Shown: positions 47,352 through 58,942, counted from the stretch's first letter. The stretch is DNA of 64,000 nucleotides from Jaltomata sinuosa (GCA_003996215.1 QJPP01007519.1:62001-126000); one strand, 5' to 3'. A program made the numbers and translations. Notes: generated from the sequence alone by a model not told the origin.

Positions 47352-47372
47352 AATTTTGCACGTCTAGTGAGA
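47352..47372 (+). other. Candidate primer binding site of H
   Basis: After TTTACA the sequence AATTTTGCACGTCTAGTGAG resembles the AATTTGGCACGCCCAGTGGG found at this place in a common plant Gypsy group (from memory). It marks the end of the 5' LTR of H about 30 bp after D's insertion point. I cannot name the tRNA with certainty. Confidence 0.45.
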
Positions 47373-47429
47373 CAATCTTTACCTCTCATCTTTTTTCTCA
47401 AACAATCAAAGTTTAAGAACACTAAGATG

Positions 47430-49719
47430 ACTTTCAAGAAGTTCAACTCAATATTACATCCATAAAAACTATTGAATCCAAATTCTTTATTGCTGTGGAA
47501 AACATTCTAGATATTACTAAGGGAAGCATGAGACCAGTCACAAGGAATCAAGTGAAATTGCTTGGACAATGAGCCTCACAAGCGCACTTCAAATCTATTT
47601 TGTCTTTGGTTCATCTATAAATGGCATGAGGTCTCCCGCAAATATTGAAAAACTTTTGACATTGTCGAAATGGTCGAGAGGGTTCCCCCAACTTAGCTTA
47701 TCTATGTTCAGAGTACTTCTCTCTAGCTGACGATGATGTCTTAAGCACTGTACTCCCATAACATGTCTGTATATCATATTCAAGAAAATTCATGTTATTC
47801 TCCGTCATCTACGATAGTGATGCATGCGATGATAACTAATACTTCATCCATAGAGGAATAACTTCTGATCTTGATAAGAGCTATTGAAGGTTTGACCAAA
47901 TATGTTCATGATCAAGATGTTAGAATTGTTAAGTTAACAAATAAGATGGAAGACATGATGGACAAAGAATCCAATCATACACCTGGAAAGCGTTTGTAAG
48001 TATAAGAGAGGATTGATCATCCTACAAAGCAAGTGAAACATGCTAAAGAGATCCAAGATTCCTCTGAAGGGATGATTCTAATCGATCAAATAAAGGAGTT
48101 CATCATGGGGCATCAAGAATAAGTATGAGGTTGTTGTAAAATCCTTTCTTATATACGTGAAGCCATACACTACAAGAATTGATAGCTTGAAGATGCTTGT
48201 TGATATCAACCCCCAAAATTTCAGCAGTTTGATGGTAAAGGAAATTCGAAGCAACATATGGCACACTTCATTGAAACGTGCAACAACGCTTGAACATATG
48301 GTATTTACCTCGTCAAACAGTTGTTTTATTCTCTTAAAGGTAATTCTTTTGATTGGTACATAAACTTTTAGTCTGTTTCTATTGATAGTTGAGAGCAAAT
48401 GGAGCAAGAATTTCTCAACCACTTTTACAGCACAATACATACCGTAAACATGGTGGAACTTACACATATCAGTGGAACGAAGAACTGATTTTAAATTCAT
48501 TAAATAATGGACGCATGCAAGTTTAAGCTGCAAAGATAGACTTAGTGAAGGTTCGGTGATAAAGATGTGCATTCAAGATATGCACTGGGTCTTTACTATA
48601 TTTTGCAAAGCATAAAATCTAGGACTTTCAAAAGAATTGTCCACTCATACACATGACATGGAGTTAAGCATGAGTCAAAAGTGAAGGGCCTTATGTCCAC
48701 GAACCTAACAAAGGTAAAGACAAGCAAGAAATCAAGAAAGTGGAAAAATATTTGCCTAAAGCTGAAAACAAGGAATTCATGAATGTCAATGCTTATCCTA
48801 TGAGGTTTACCATAAAGGTAAGCAAGAAGCAAAGCGTAAAAACGACTTTTATGGAGGATAGGAAACACCAAAAACTGTCTATGAAGATGCCAGAGAAGTA
48901 TTACCCATTTTTTGATTTGAACGTTGCAATCTTTGATGAACTCCTTGTACTAAAACTTTTTGAGTTACTAGAGATGACATATTCAAATAAATCAAGGAGG
49001 AGTGATGGGCCGAATCATTACAAGTAACACCGGTTGGTTGGCCACCCTATCAAGAAATGCTTTGTCTTTAAGGATAAAATCATGGACTTAGCCTGTGAAG
49101 AAAAGATTTTACTTGAAGATGAGAAATCAAGTTCAAACCAAGTTAGTGTCACTTTTGAATCATTGAATTTGATCATGACTTGTAACCTTATTGATGGATA
49201 TGGAGAGAAAGATGTTCCAAATATAAATCTGACAGAATGATTAAGTTTGGATCCTTCGAGCCCATTAATGTAAATAAAATATTATTTGTTCTTACGCTAT
49301 GTGATATGGTGTCCGTAGAAGGAGGATCGTCAAACGAAAATAGAGACTATATAGACCATCTTGATGATTGGGGATGCACTCCTGTGACTCGCTGCAAATA
49401 CTGCAAATCAAATTTACAAAAGGAATTTACTAAGCGACATATTAGAAAAAAGATGGTAAAGAGATCCAAAATAAAAAGTTTGATTGAACACTCAAGGAAG
49501 GAGAAAATGAAGGTACTAAGAGCCCATCAACTGATAACATTAGGAGAATATTTTACAAGTTGATTCCTCACCAAGTTTGCAGGTGATGACATAAAAACTC
49601 TATGTTGTAACATTGATGATAAAAAATCGAAAAATTTAACCTCATAATGTCCAACACAAAAAGACCCTCAAAAAACATCTCTTGAAATCAAGGATGCATC
49701 CATGGCCAAATTTACATTC
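47430..49719 (+). pseudogene. Element H gag and start of pol, heavily degraded
   Basis: Recognisable in pieces. A coiled-coil-like GLTKYVHDQDVRIVKLTNKMEDM (about 47890-47960). KPYTTRIDSLKM followed by the gag core, from about 48160, with the FIETCNNA and EFLNHF blocks. A later part HPIKKCFVFKDKIMDLACEEK (about 49040-49110), typical of the gag-protease linker of this group. Then ITLGEYF (about 49535). At least ten stops and frameshifts. The frame runs into the left end of a MULE-like MITE at 49728 and resumes at 50969. Confidence 0.7.
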
Positions 49720-49727
49720 TCTAAATA

Positions 49728-50960
49728 GAGAAAAGACATCAAATGCACCCTAAACTTGTTCTGAAAAGTCAACGTCACACTCAAACTAATTTGATAACCT
49801 ATTACACCCCTAATCTTGTTCAATGTGATATTATTGCCACCTTAGAAGGTGACATGGCAGAGAAAGTGTATTCACTTTCCTCAAGTGCGTGAGAGAAAGA
49901 AAACAAATCTTAGAATTATAAAATTACACCCGTGAAACTATTTTATTGGTCATTATATAATTAAGTATTCTTAATATTTTTTTAATATATAACAATATTT
50001 AATACATTAATTGTATAATTCTCTTTTTTTTTAGTCTTTTTATTTATGGGCCCCACCTTCTACATTTTTGGTTCTTCTTTCACAGAGAAATTCTTTCCAA
50101 TTTCATCATTGAAGCATCTTCCAAGTAAGCATCTCCAATCTCTCTCATGAAATTTCGAAAGAGGAATTTTAAGGAACAAAATTAAAGGAGTGAAAAAGAT
50201 GATTACTTCCATTGAAAAGTTTATAATTTTAAGACCACAAGAACAAATCATTGAGAAAGATAACGATCGAAAAATCTTGTGATAGCTATGCATTAAATCA
50301 AAAATTCATCGGAGAAGATGATTGACTCTCTTTATGTGCTTTATTTTTGCTAGAGTATCACATACACAACCACCACAATGCCATTTCAGCCAGATCCACC
50401 AATAACATAATTTTTCATACACACAAAAAATAATAATGAAATGCTTAATTTTCATCCTTACTTTTCAAGAATTTTGCTGATTTTCAGATCTAAAATTTTT
50501 TATTTGCCTCATCGGCAACAATGGCATCACCACCGCCTATCGACATTCTGCCGCCAATAACTTCTACACTCCATAAATGTCTTAATGTTCTTTATTTCTC
50601 TCTTCAAATTTGTCTTTTTCCTTCAATTAATCAATGATGAAGAAGGAATTTTAAAAAGAGAAATTTGTTATAAGCTTATGAGCTATGACGGAAGAGGAAG
50701 AACCCAGGAAGAAAGAAAAGTGTTTACAAAAAAATAAAAAAGAAATATTAACTGAAAAGGAAAAAAAATTAAAAATAATATTATACAGATGTTAAAGCGT
50801 GTGTATAACATTACTTTACATAAAATCTGGGATTGTCTTAGAAAAGGGGTATTAATTTCAATTTGAACAAGGTTAGGGGTGTAATAGGTCATCAAATTAG
50901 TTTGAGTGTGATATTGACTTTTTGGGATAAGTTCAAGGTGTATTTGATGTCTTTTTCCTC
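49728..50960. mobile_element. MULE-like MITE with long terminal inverted repeats
   Basis: 1233 bp with terminal inverted repeats of about 110 bp. The left starts GAGAAAAGACATCAAATGCA; the right, reverse complemented, starts GAGGAAAAAGACATCAAAT, roughly 85-90 % identical by eye. Flanked by TCTAAATA direct repeats (8 bp, 9 bp if one shared C is included) at 49720-49727 and 50961-50968. Long inverted repeats with an 8-9 bp duplication fit Mutator-like elements. The interior is AT-rich without a transposase, hence non-autonomous. Removing it restores a pol reading frame of H. Confidence 0.82.
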
Positions 50961-51093
50961 TCTAAATATGACCTTCTACTTGGCGATACATCTCGTAATC
51001 ACTAAGTACTCATATAAATTACATATTCGACCAAATTGAGATTGCTTGGAGGTGTTGCAAAAGGAAAAGTTCATAATTTGACTTTTTAGACTC
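50961..51093 (+). pseudogene. Element H pol fragment after the MITE
   Basis: Directly after the duplicated TCTAAATA the frame reads DLLLGDTSRNH, matching a conserved block just before the protease in the same Gypsy group. It then fades into stops after about 120 bp, where other repeat sequence begins. Confidence 0.5.
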
Positions 51094-52859
51094 TAATTAA
51101 GGCGAGTTAAGATTTTTTTTGATCCTTTATAAGGTTTTAATGTATGAATTGTCTGAATTGAGGAGTAATGAATAATGGAGGTACTGTATAAATAAGATGA
51201 CAAGCATTTATACGGATACTGGTGCTGTGCTATAAGTAAAATGAAGTATGAATTGGCTGAAGTGAGGGGTAGTGGGTAATGGAAGCCTTGTATCAATGAG
51301 ATGATGAACATTTATGCGGTTATCGGTGTCATGTTATGAGTAAAATGATGATTATCTTCTTGATTGATAAATTCTGTGATTATATAAGCATGACTCGTAC
51401 CATATTGACTTGACTAGATGCTTATGTTGCTCACTTTATGTAAATGAATTGATTTTGACTAAAAGCTCGTATATGAAATGCTTACTTGATCATTCTTTTA
51501 TTTTTTTATGTTCATTGTTAAATGATTTGGAGTTGATTGTGTTGTCTGTGCTGAGAATTGAATATGGTGTACGATTTATTATGTTGGAATTACATCTGTA
51601 TACATTGACATTGTGGAAGTGAAAGTAAAAAATCTCGTATAGGGTCACCTAGAGTATTCATGATATATATGATTTATCCGGTACATAATATTGAATCCAA
51701 GACATTCATTTAGTATTGTTTGTACATGGTGCATGAATGGACCTCACGAGTTTCCTATGGGTCTTGTATATCCTACAAAGGAAGCAAGTGTATACGGATT
51801 ATTGGTCAAGGCATATCCATTTACATTTTATTTCATCCTCATTGATTTTGAGTGGTAAAATGGTAAAATAATTATGGAAGTAACTTAGAGGGTGTTTGAA
51901 TTGGCTTTTTTAAAAATAACTTATAAGCTAAAAGTCATAAGTTGTAAAGAGGAAAATAAGAGGGTGTTTGGAATGGATTATTTTAAGTTCTTTACTTTTA
52001 AGTTTTTTTTTAAAAAATAAATTAAAAAGTGGATAAGATGCGGTATCGAGACTAGTGATGTACGAATTACGACAATCCTCCCATGAAGGTGAGAGCTCTC
52101 TTCCCATGGCAAGCGCTACCTCACCCCAACAAATATTGGTTATATTTCTTTATGTTATTTATACCAGTAACCGGTTTATGGGTTAGTTTCACTCTATTCA
52201 TCTTGAGGTATATTAATAGTTTCCAATTCAAGGGCGCGAGCTTTCTAACTATTTTCAGTGAGATGGGTGCCTTCATCTTGTGGTGTTTAGAAAAGATAAA
52301 AAATAATTTTAGTCTTTTATTTTTAGGTAAAAAAAGTATTAAAAAAAAGCTAAAATTCAAAAGTTAAAAATACCTATGATTGGCATCTTTTAATTGAGAT
52401 CCTATGACTGATATCTATGATCAAGTGTTGAGAAGGAAAGTGTAGGATCAATCCTCGACATAACTTCATTTAAGAGTCGATCGACGATACTGCTGAGTAC
52501 ATGTGTTTTTTCATACTCACCTTTAATTTTCTACACCTTTTATGTGCAGGTTCAGTTTCAGGTACTAGTGGAGGTTGAGTCATTGTAAGACCTAAGGTTT
52601 CAGACTATAGTTCAATGTAAGCTACTCAGCTATTTCGCAATACTGGATTCTGGATCCACTTACTTTTATTATCTTTTCTTTTTACACACCTTGTACACTC
52701 TCAGACTTGTATATTTTAAATCTTAGATGCTCTTGTACTTTTGTCATTAAATCTTGAAAATTTTCTTTCATTTCCACTTTTGTTAAAACTTGGGATGCGA
52801 AATATTTTAGTAATATTTAATTGAACTTCTGCTGGTTTTTGCTCTCTACTTGTCTTAAA
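51094..52859. other. LTR-like debris with a 105-bp tandem duplication
   Basis: No gene. About 51140-51246 and 51247-51350 are a diverged tandem duplication (TATGAATTG...ATGAG...TAAAATGA). 51895-52010 has two GAGGGTGTTTG-AATGG starts of the kind seen at ends of plant MITEs. 52430-52860 (GTGCAGGTTCAGTTTCAGGTAC, GAGGTTGAGTCATTG, TTGTACACTCTCAGACTTGTAT) resembles the R-U5 part of a plant Gypsy LTR. Probably a fragmented LTR, origin unresolved. Confidence 0.4.
52124..52191 (+). pseudogene. psbD: Possible plastid psbD fragment (NUPT)
   Basis: This stretch can be read as PNKYWLYFFMLFIPVTGLW, which matches the photosystem II D2 segment SNKRWLHFFMLFVPVTGLW in 15 of 19 residues. The nucleotide match to my memory of plastid psbD is also high (ACCAGTAACCGGTTTATGG). 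Similarity stops on both sides. If real it is a tiny, old nuclear insertion of plastid DNA, or a scrap carried by a transposon. Based on recall, not a search. Confidence 0.5.
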
Positions 52860-53445
52860 TCATCATATTATATTAAAAGTGAAAAACTCCAAAGTACAAA
52901 GTTGGATTACCATTTTGCCACCACATCAAATTAAAATATCTAATTAATTAAATAATAACCATATCATATTATATTCAATATTAAAAGTGAGAAAGTGTTA
53001 AGTCAAAAGTTTAATATAATCCTAGTTACTGAATTTAAAAATTTAAATGAAGTTAAAAAGTGGGAAAAAATTGAATTTAATTTTTTTAAATGAAGTTAAA
53101 AAATGGAGTATTCAAAAAGTGGAGAAAGAAAATTAAAAAATGAATTCAAAGATCTGATTTTGATTTTAAGGCCTAACTTGGTGTGAATGGTTTAATTCCT
53201 GTAACATTTAATTAAAATTATAAGTTCGATGCATAATGTGTTCTTTAAGATGTATCTATCAACTTTTGGAATTCACAATTAAGCATCATGAAATATTAAT
53301 GTGGCAATTAATTAATAGTTCAATCTTTAATAAAAGAAAATAAATTAGGGGATAAAGGTGCTGAGGTAACATTTAGGAAGAAATGGAGAGGAAATGCCAA
53401 GTTGGATTTACTATAATAACTTACCGTTTACAAAGTAAATTATTA

Positions 53446-53674
53446 CTCCTTCCGTCCACTTTTACTTCTTATTGTTTTTCTTTTCGAGGTCAAAGTGTAT
53501 TTTTTTAATATATTAATATGAGCAAGATTGCACCTTATAATATTTTTCGTATAGTTTCGACCATCTAAATTTAAATTTAAAATATTAAATTAATTTACTT
53601 TAATTTAGCTTTGAAGTTTAGTCAAATTAACTTTCGTAAAGCGAAATATGACAAGTAAAAATAAACGCAGAGAG
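53446..53674. mobile_element. Stowaway-like MITE inside the Helitron
   Basis: About 229 bp, flanked by TA (53444-53445 and 53675-53676). Terminal inverted repeats CTCCTTCCGTCCACTTTTACTT and, reverse complemented, CTCTCTGCGTTTATTTTTACTT. The CTCCYTCCGTCC start is characteristic of Stowaway/mariner-type plant MITEs. Confidence 0.75.
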
Positions 53675-53899
53675 TACTAAAACGTTAATGTTTTAATGCA
53701 TAAAAATTTAACTACAAAAAGTTTGTCTAGAAATTTCTGCAGTTATTTTGAAACTGTCAAGAAACTTAATATGGTTTATTAAAAAATCATGTTCTCCAAA
53801 AAAAATAAATCTTAATATTCCCATGTATGTATTTCATGGTTTGCATTCATATAACTCTTGATTTTACAGATTCTCTTATAATATTTGCATTACCCCTAC

Positions 53900-54300
53900 A
53901 TTAGCTATCTATAAATAGCAGAGATATTAGAGTGAACAACATCAAGGGTCAAGGGATATACAAGCTATGTGCAACCTAAGGTTTAGAAAATCAAATATTT
54001 CAAGAATAATTTTGATAGATTGATTCATGGGAAGACTAAGACGGATCCTTCAAATTTCTTTAGGAATGAACAAAGTATTCCTTCACTTTCTTGGTGAAAA
54101 AACAGAGGTGAATGACTTGATCTGCTGGAAGCATACATCATTATACGAAAAACAATCACTTTTTTATTTTATTTTAGTACATAGTTTCTCTTTTTTGAAT
54201 TACTTATATGTGCGAATTTTAGTTTTTTTTTTCCTTTTAAGGGGGTGTAAGATAGAATACATTGTATTATATACTTTTTTAAATAACATTTTCTAAATAG
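53900..54300 (+). other. Promoter-like sequence and small ORF inside the Helitron
   Basis: CTATAAATAGCA near 53909-53920 looks like a plant TATA box. It is followed about 60 bp later by a short ATG ORF of 16 codons (53969) and an 89-codon ORF at 54027-54296, whose first part (GRLRRILQISLGMNKVFLHFLGEKTEVN) is basic and less AT-skewed than the rest. I do not recognise the product. Could be a captured gene fragment or chance. Confidence 0.25.
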
Positions 54301-54978
54301 ATGTGTAAGATAGAAATACAATAGATAATTTGAGATGAAAAATGTATTATATAATTAAATTATTAATATATTATTTAATTCATGGAAGAAATCATGATAT
54401 GATGCCTTTCTTAGTTAAGAGAATTCATTCATCTTTTTTTTTTTCATTCTTATCCTTATTTTTCCTTTATCTTATTTTGTGAAAATGCAAATTCAATAAT
54501 GTTTCAATTATTGATACCTTTTGATATTCCAAAATGTCATTCTGTTACTATTATCTTTCTATATTCCAAGCTAGCCTTTCTAAAATTTTAATGTGGTATG
54601 AATCATGATGCTTGATATCCCTTAATAACTAATTGTAACCTTTGTCAATCTATGAAATTGCTACCAAAGTCTTTCCTTTTTCTCTCAATTTTGTCTTGCT
54701 AGTAATTCACATATTAGAAAAAAAAATAATCATAATTGTACGTTTTAAAATAGTAAATAGTTTGATTTTTCATTTTGTTTTGGGGAAGATGTACTATGCT
54801 ATCATATTTTAATTTATATCAAAGAGTAGATTTCAATTTTTTTAACTTTTCTTGTCCGAAAAAGAACGATATTTCTATAATTTAATTATAAATAATTTTC
54901 AATACATTGGTAATAATTTACAATATTTTGTGGCAATTTAGATGGGATACACGTGTAACGCACGTGCCCATAAACTAG

Positions 54979-55915
54979 TAATATATAAATGTATGAGGTT
55001 CTCCTATACAGAGAATGGTGGGTACCCTCACAACTTAATAGAATTTTGAATCGTGACAGTTAGGTGATCAAATAATTCTCTGGCTTGGATTAACAACTCT
55101 GATTAACTTATATCTAGTAAGTGACAGTCTAGTTGTAGATCTTCACTTAATTTGTTCACATTGCTTAGTCAAATGCAATAGATACGACTGAGTTCTTATT
55201 ACTATGATTTATCAGGATGACCTCTGAAGTAAAATTAACCTTGTGGCTAGTAAACTAATTTTTTAACAAACTAACTATAAATACACAACTCGATTGGATA
55301 AATCTATCTGTAATTCGTGAATAAATTTTTCTTCTAAATTCTCAACAACATATTTAGTTTTTGTTTTGGTTACTTGAATTACAACTCCTGAATTCTCTTT
55401 ACTGTTCAATTTAATTAAAAAATTAACGGGTAAGTCCTCGTTGGAGAAAATACTCTACTTATTTCTATATAAGTTTTCAATTACATGCGCTAGCATGTCT
55501 GTCGAAATCAATCATAACAGTCAAGAGTTCTTAGATTCTCTATTGAATATCAAAAAAGATTACTGCACTAAAAGAGTCTTGCTATTCTCAGAGTCACCAG
55601 ATAATGAATGGACTCCTTGATAGCAGTATCTCAATAATGTAAGAATTATTTTTTTATAATTTGATTTCAACTTAAAGAATATATCCACCAACCAGTTTGT
55701 GACTGATTTTCAAATGCAAAAAACTGACTTTTCTTGTTGAAATTTAAGAATTATTATTGCTTGTTTTGGTCTGAACTTGAATTGAGATAACACCTTGAGT
55801 TTTTGTATTTATGTTTGATGGGGATCGGGGTACAGAAGGAGAAGAAGAGAAAACTAAGGAATGTTGAAAAGGTAAGAAAAATATATATCTTACCCTTAAA
55901 ATAAAGGGAAAACAA
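54979..55915 (+). other. AT-rich element H interior before its 3' LTR
   Basis: No gene. About 55410-55460 (GGGTAAGTCCTCGTTGGAGAAAATACTC) resembles the U5/primer-site junction of an Athila-type LTR, so an LTR fragment may lie at 54980-55460. CTTAAAATAAAGGGAAAACAA just before 55916 is the candidate polypurine tract of H. Confidence 0.4.
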
Positions 55916-57286
55916 TGGAAGTGGGAGATCTGAAAAGAGAGGGAGAGAAAGAAAAAGAGAGAATAGAGAGAGGCGAGCGAGAGAAAATTTAATTATGTAA
56001 TTTTTTCGATATTTAATAGGGTAAAAATTTTTGATCCCATTTTAAACAGAATATAAATAGCTTGAGGCTTGATCGAGGCTGGGTCAAGTCAAACCATAGG
56101 CAAAATAAAAAAAAATACTTAATTCAAAAATAATAAAAATTTGAAATAAAATGAGGAACTAAAATATCAAGTATAGGAGTCCAAACTCCAGACTACTTAC
56201 AGAGCCCATCAGATTACAAAGCCCAAAGTCTTAAATATTATTAATTCTAGAATTTAGTATTCTTTAATATTTAAGTAATTAATATTGCATGTGAATTATA
56301 GATGTAGATCAAAAGACAATCTTATCACAAGCGGATTCAAATGTACTTGATGAATGTGTTATTATTGGATATGCTATAGATATCGTGGAAGTCTTTTTGA
56401 AGAGTTTGTTATGACTTTTAATGAATGAAATATTATCCTCCCTTCTTTTGTATTATAATCTGTTAGAACTTAGTAATAAATAATATTGTGATAATTTAAT
56501 TTGTTGACTAAAAACTTGATTAGTAACGTAATGAAATATTGTCTCGTAAAATTTATGTTTTTCATTTTACGTTAGAATTTAGATTGAAAAAAAACTATTA
56601 GAAACTATTTAAAAGATAATGAAAGGATGGGGTGGACTAACAATTTTAAGGCACATTCAGATGATTGATTTGCTTATGCCTATCAAATTTCCAAGCTTGC
56701 GCATGCTGGATCGACCTGGCCCATATTGACCGCTCTACCTAAGTCATGTTGAGAAAAAATAACCTTAATTAGGTTTAATAAAGATCAATTTGATTAAAAA
56801 ATCATCTGTAGACACTGAAATTTTATAAGATAATTCATGTTAAATTTTGAATTAAATTTTACATTCATGATATGTCGATCAAGTAAAATTTTTGGTTAAT
56901 AAAGTTGAATTAATGTTTAAGTTAAAATATATAACATAAATGAAGTCCAATTTCATTTAGGCTAGTTTGTTAAGCTAAGAAGATGAGCTCAGTCATGCTC
57001 TTCAAGCCCAAGGTCCGCTAAATTTCTTAGAGATCAAAATACCTCCAAACCCTAAAAAAGTCTGTATAAGATCAAAAAGAAAAAAAAGGACAACGAGAGC
57101 TCTTCTTTTCAGTGGTGATCCCCAAGTCATCCGCATATAAAAAAATCTTCATCTTAAAGTGGTGAGCCGCAAATTTTTATACCTCCATGATTGTGATCAA
57201 AGTCTGGCTCCAACATTCATGGTAAAATTCCAATAAGTATTCTATCGATTCAAGAATAAAGCAAAGCTCTTGAGTTGACGACTGTG
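55916..57286 (+). repeat. Element H 3' LTR, truncated by insertion of G
   Basis: Matches 25529-26908 in the same orientation, with scattered substitutions and small indels (for example a 13-bp gap near 56315). Cut at 57286 where the LTR of element G starts; the remainder should lie beyond G outside the window. Confidence 0.65.
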
Positions 57287-58721
57287 TGTAACGACCGGGT
57301 CCTTCGTTATGGGTAGTCCAATCATGCCAAGTTTTAGAGTTAGAAAACTCCGAGTTTAGGGGTTTGAAATTCTGGGCTAGGCTAGTCTCGGCCAGTTTAG
57401 GGGCGAGGTATGGTCTAGGGATATCCGAGTAAGGATTGGGTTGGATGTCTTGTGTTGATCTAGTTTTCCTCGTAGCTAACACATAAAGAAGTCCAGGAGA
57501 CTTTTCAAAATCAAATTCAGGTAAGTAGAACTCCCAAAATCGAGGTTGACGTGAAAGAGTTATTTTGGGACATCGAGAATATTAGTGTGTTGTAAAATGG
57601 ACTAATTTTGGAGGTTTTATGACTTTTTGTCCCATGTCAACCGCTATATAGTGGTTCACACTCTGCTATAGCGACCTCCGCTATAGCGGAGAAATTACCG
57701 CTACAGCCGAAGTCAATATTGGTCAGCCTCCGCTACACGCCTGGTACGAGTATACTAACGGTTGGATCAGATACTACGCCAGGTATGGGTATAATAAATG
57801 GTTGGCACAACTACCATGCCTGGTACGAAAAACTAACGGTTGGCTCGGGTACCACGCCTAGTAAGGGTTTATTTTACTGCATCATGGCATTGATATTATT
57901 GCATTGCATTGGCTGTTATTGGTTCCATGAGTGGAACAAGTATTTTTATTGAATTGTGATATTCATTGGTGGTCCTTGAGTGATCGGGAATCCTGTTATA
58001 ATTGTTGAGTTGGTCTTGGATTAGGCCGTGTTGTCTGTTTAACACTTAGGGATTGTTTAGAAGGGATCCCAGGGTGGGTTCGGGCTAGGCAAAAAGGATA
58101 GTTTATTGAATTCTTTGATTGTGGCTTAGAGTTATAAATGGTGGAGTTCAGGTGGGAACAAGATATGTAGAGACTTGTAATCTAGGGGAGCCTATTAACT
58201 TGTTGCATATTTTTCGTACTTATACTTGATTTGCTGTACTGATGATACACTATTTTATTTGGAACTGGCTGATGATCCTACCAGTACACAATGGTGGTGT
58301 ACTGATACTACACTTACTTTTCTTCTTGTGAGTACAGGCAATCTTCCGGCGGCTGAGATGCGACCTCATCTGTAGTACCAACATTTCCAGACTTCAAGGG
58401 TGAGTCGCTTCGATCGAGCTGCCTTGAATCGATCATTAGGGTTGTAACCCATTTGTTTTGGGCTTAGACTATTTACTTATATTTTTGGGGTTACATTCCC
58501 GCACTCTAGACATTGGTAGATTATTTGGTACTGCGACTTTCATATTCTAGGGGGTAATTTCCGCAAGTTTATATTAATGAAGTGGTTTTTATTATTATTG
58601 AATTGCTAGTTTACTTTCATGAACTAGTTCTGAGCTGATAAAACGGTTAAGTTTGGGGAAGTGATGGTTCACTCACTCAGGGGTTGGGTGAGTTCCACTC
58701 ACGATAGTCTGGCTCATGACA
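57287..58721 (+). repeat. Element G 5' LTR
   Basis: 1435 bp, TGTAACGACC...CTCATGACA, shorter than the 2.2-kb LTR of its relative C. Palindrome cluster at about 57640-57735, with the 16-bp perfect palindrome CTCCGCTATAGCGGAG at 57676-57691, runs directly into the GGTACC minisatellite (57733-57865). In C about 770 bp separates them, so an internal deletion is likely. Confidence 0.85.
57733..57865 (+). repeat. GGTACC-hairpin minisatellite, G LTR
   Basis: About three to four degenerate units with core CACGCCTGGTACG, the same family as in C, D and E. Confidence 0.7.
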
Positions 58722-58725
58722 AAGA

Positions 58726-58739
58726 TGGTATTAGAGCCC
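58726..58739 (+). other. Primer binding site of G, initiator Met-tRNA
   Basis: TGGTATTAGAGCCC, one mismatch from the site in C and E, four bases after the LTR. Confidence 0.85.
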
Positions 58740-58942
58740 TAGGTTCATTGATCTCGTCATACCAAATAGGTCTAGTAGAGTCTTGTGGAACGGTGCGGAG
58801 ACGTCTGTTCTTTTCTTCGAGAGGCTATGTTGCTTTAGGAAAATCTATCTCTTCCTTCTTTCCTTCGTGCTATAACTTGATTCTAATTGGTACCTGGTGA
58901 TACAAATTGATATCTAACCTCATTTACTCTTCTGTCCGCATA

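Larger units (their letters stand above)
52860..54978 (+). mobile_element. Non-autonomous Helitron
   Basis: Starts TCATCATATTATATTAAAAG, with an A before it, and ends CTAG (54975-54978), with a T after it. This fits the A-TC...CTRR-T rule. A perfect 6-bp stem CACGTG-TAACG-CACGTG lies at 54950-54966, nine bases before CTAG, the typical 3' terminator hairpin. Length 2119 bp, no RepHel helicase, so non-autonomous. A Stowaway-like MITE sits inside at 53446-53674. Confidence 0.78.
25529..57286 (+). mobile_element. Element H: degenerate Ty3/Gypsy element, container of D and interrupted by G
   Basis: Composite call: 5' LTR copy, candidate primer site at about 47352, gag-pol remnant 47430-51093 and 3' LTR copy from 55916, all on the plus strand. 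Interrupted by D (27031-47320), a MULE-like MITE (49728-50960), LTR-like debris, a Helitron (52860-54978) and G (from 57287). Most of pol is missing. The true right end lies beyond G, outside the window. The limits are approximate. Confidence 0.55.

Noticed and set aside
52083..52367. 94-codon ORF as a membrane protein gene
   Set aside because: Only about 20 residues match plastid D2; the remainder is low-complexity AT-rich translation. Treated as a possible psbD scrap, not a gene.
51894..52380. Possible MITE with GAGGGTGTTTGAATTGGCT end
   Set aside because: No matching inverted terminus or target duplication found downstream; kept only as debris.
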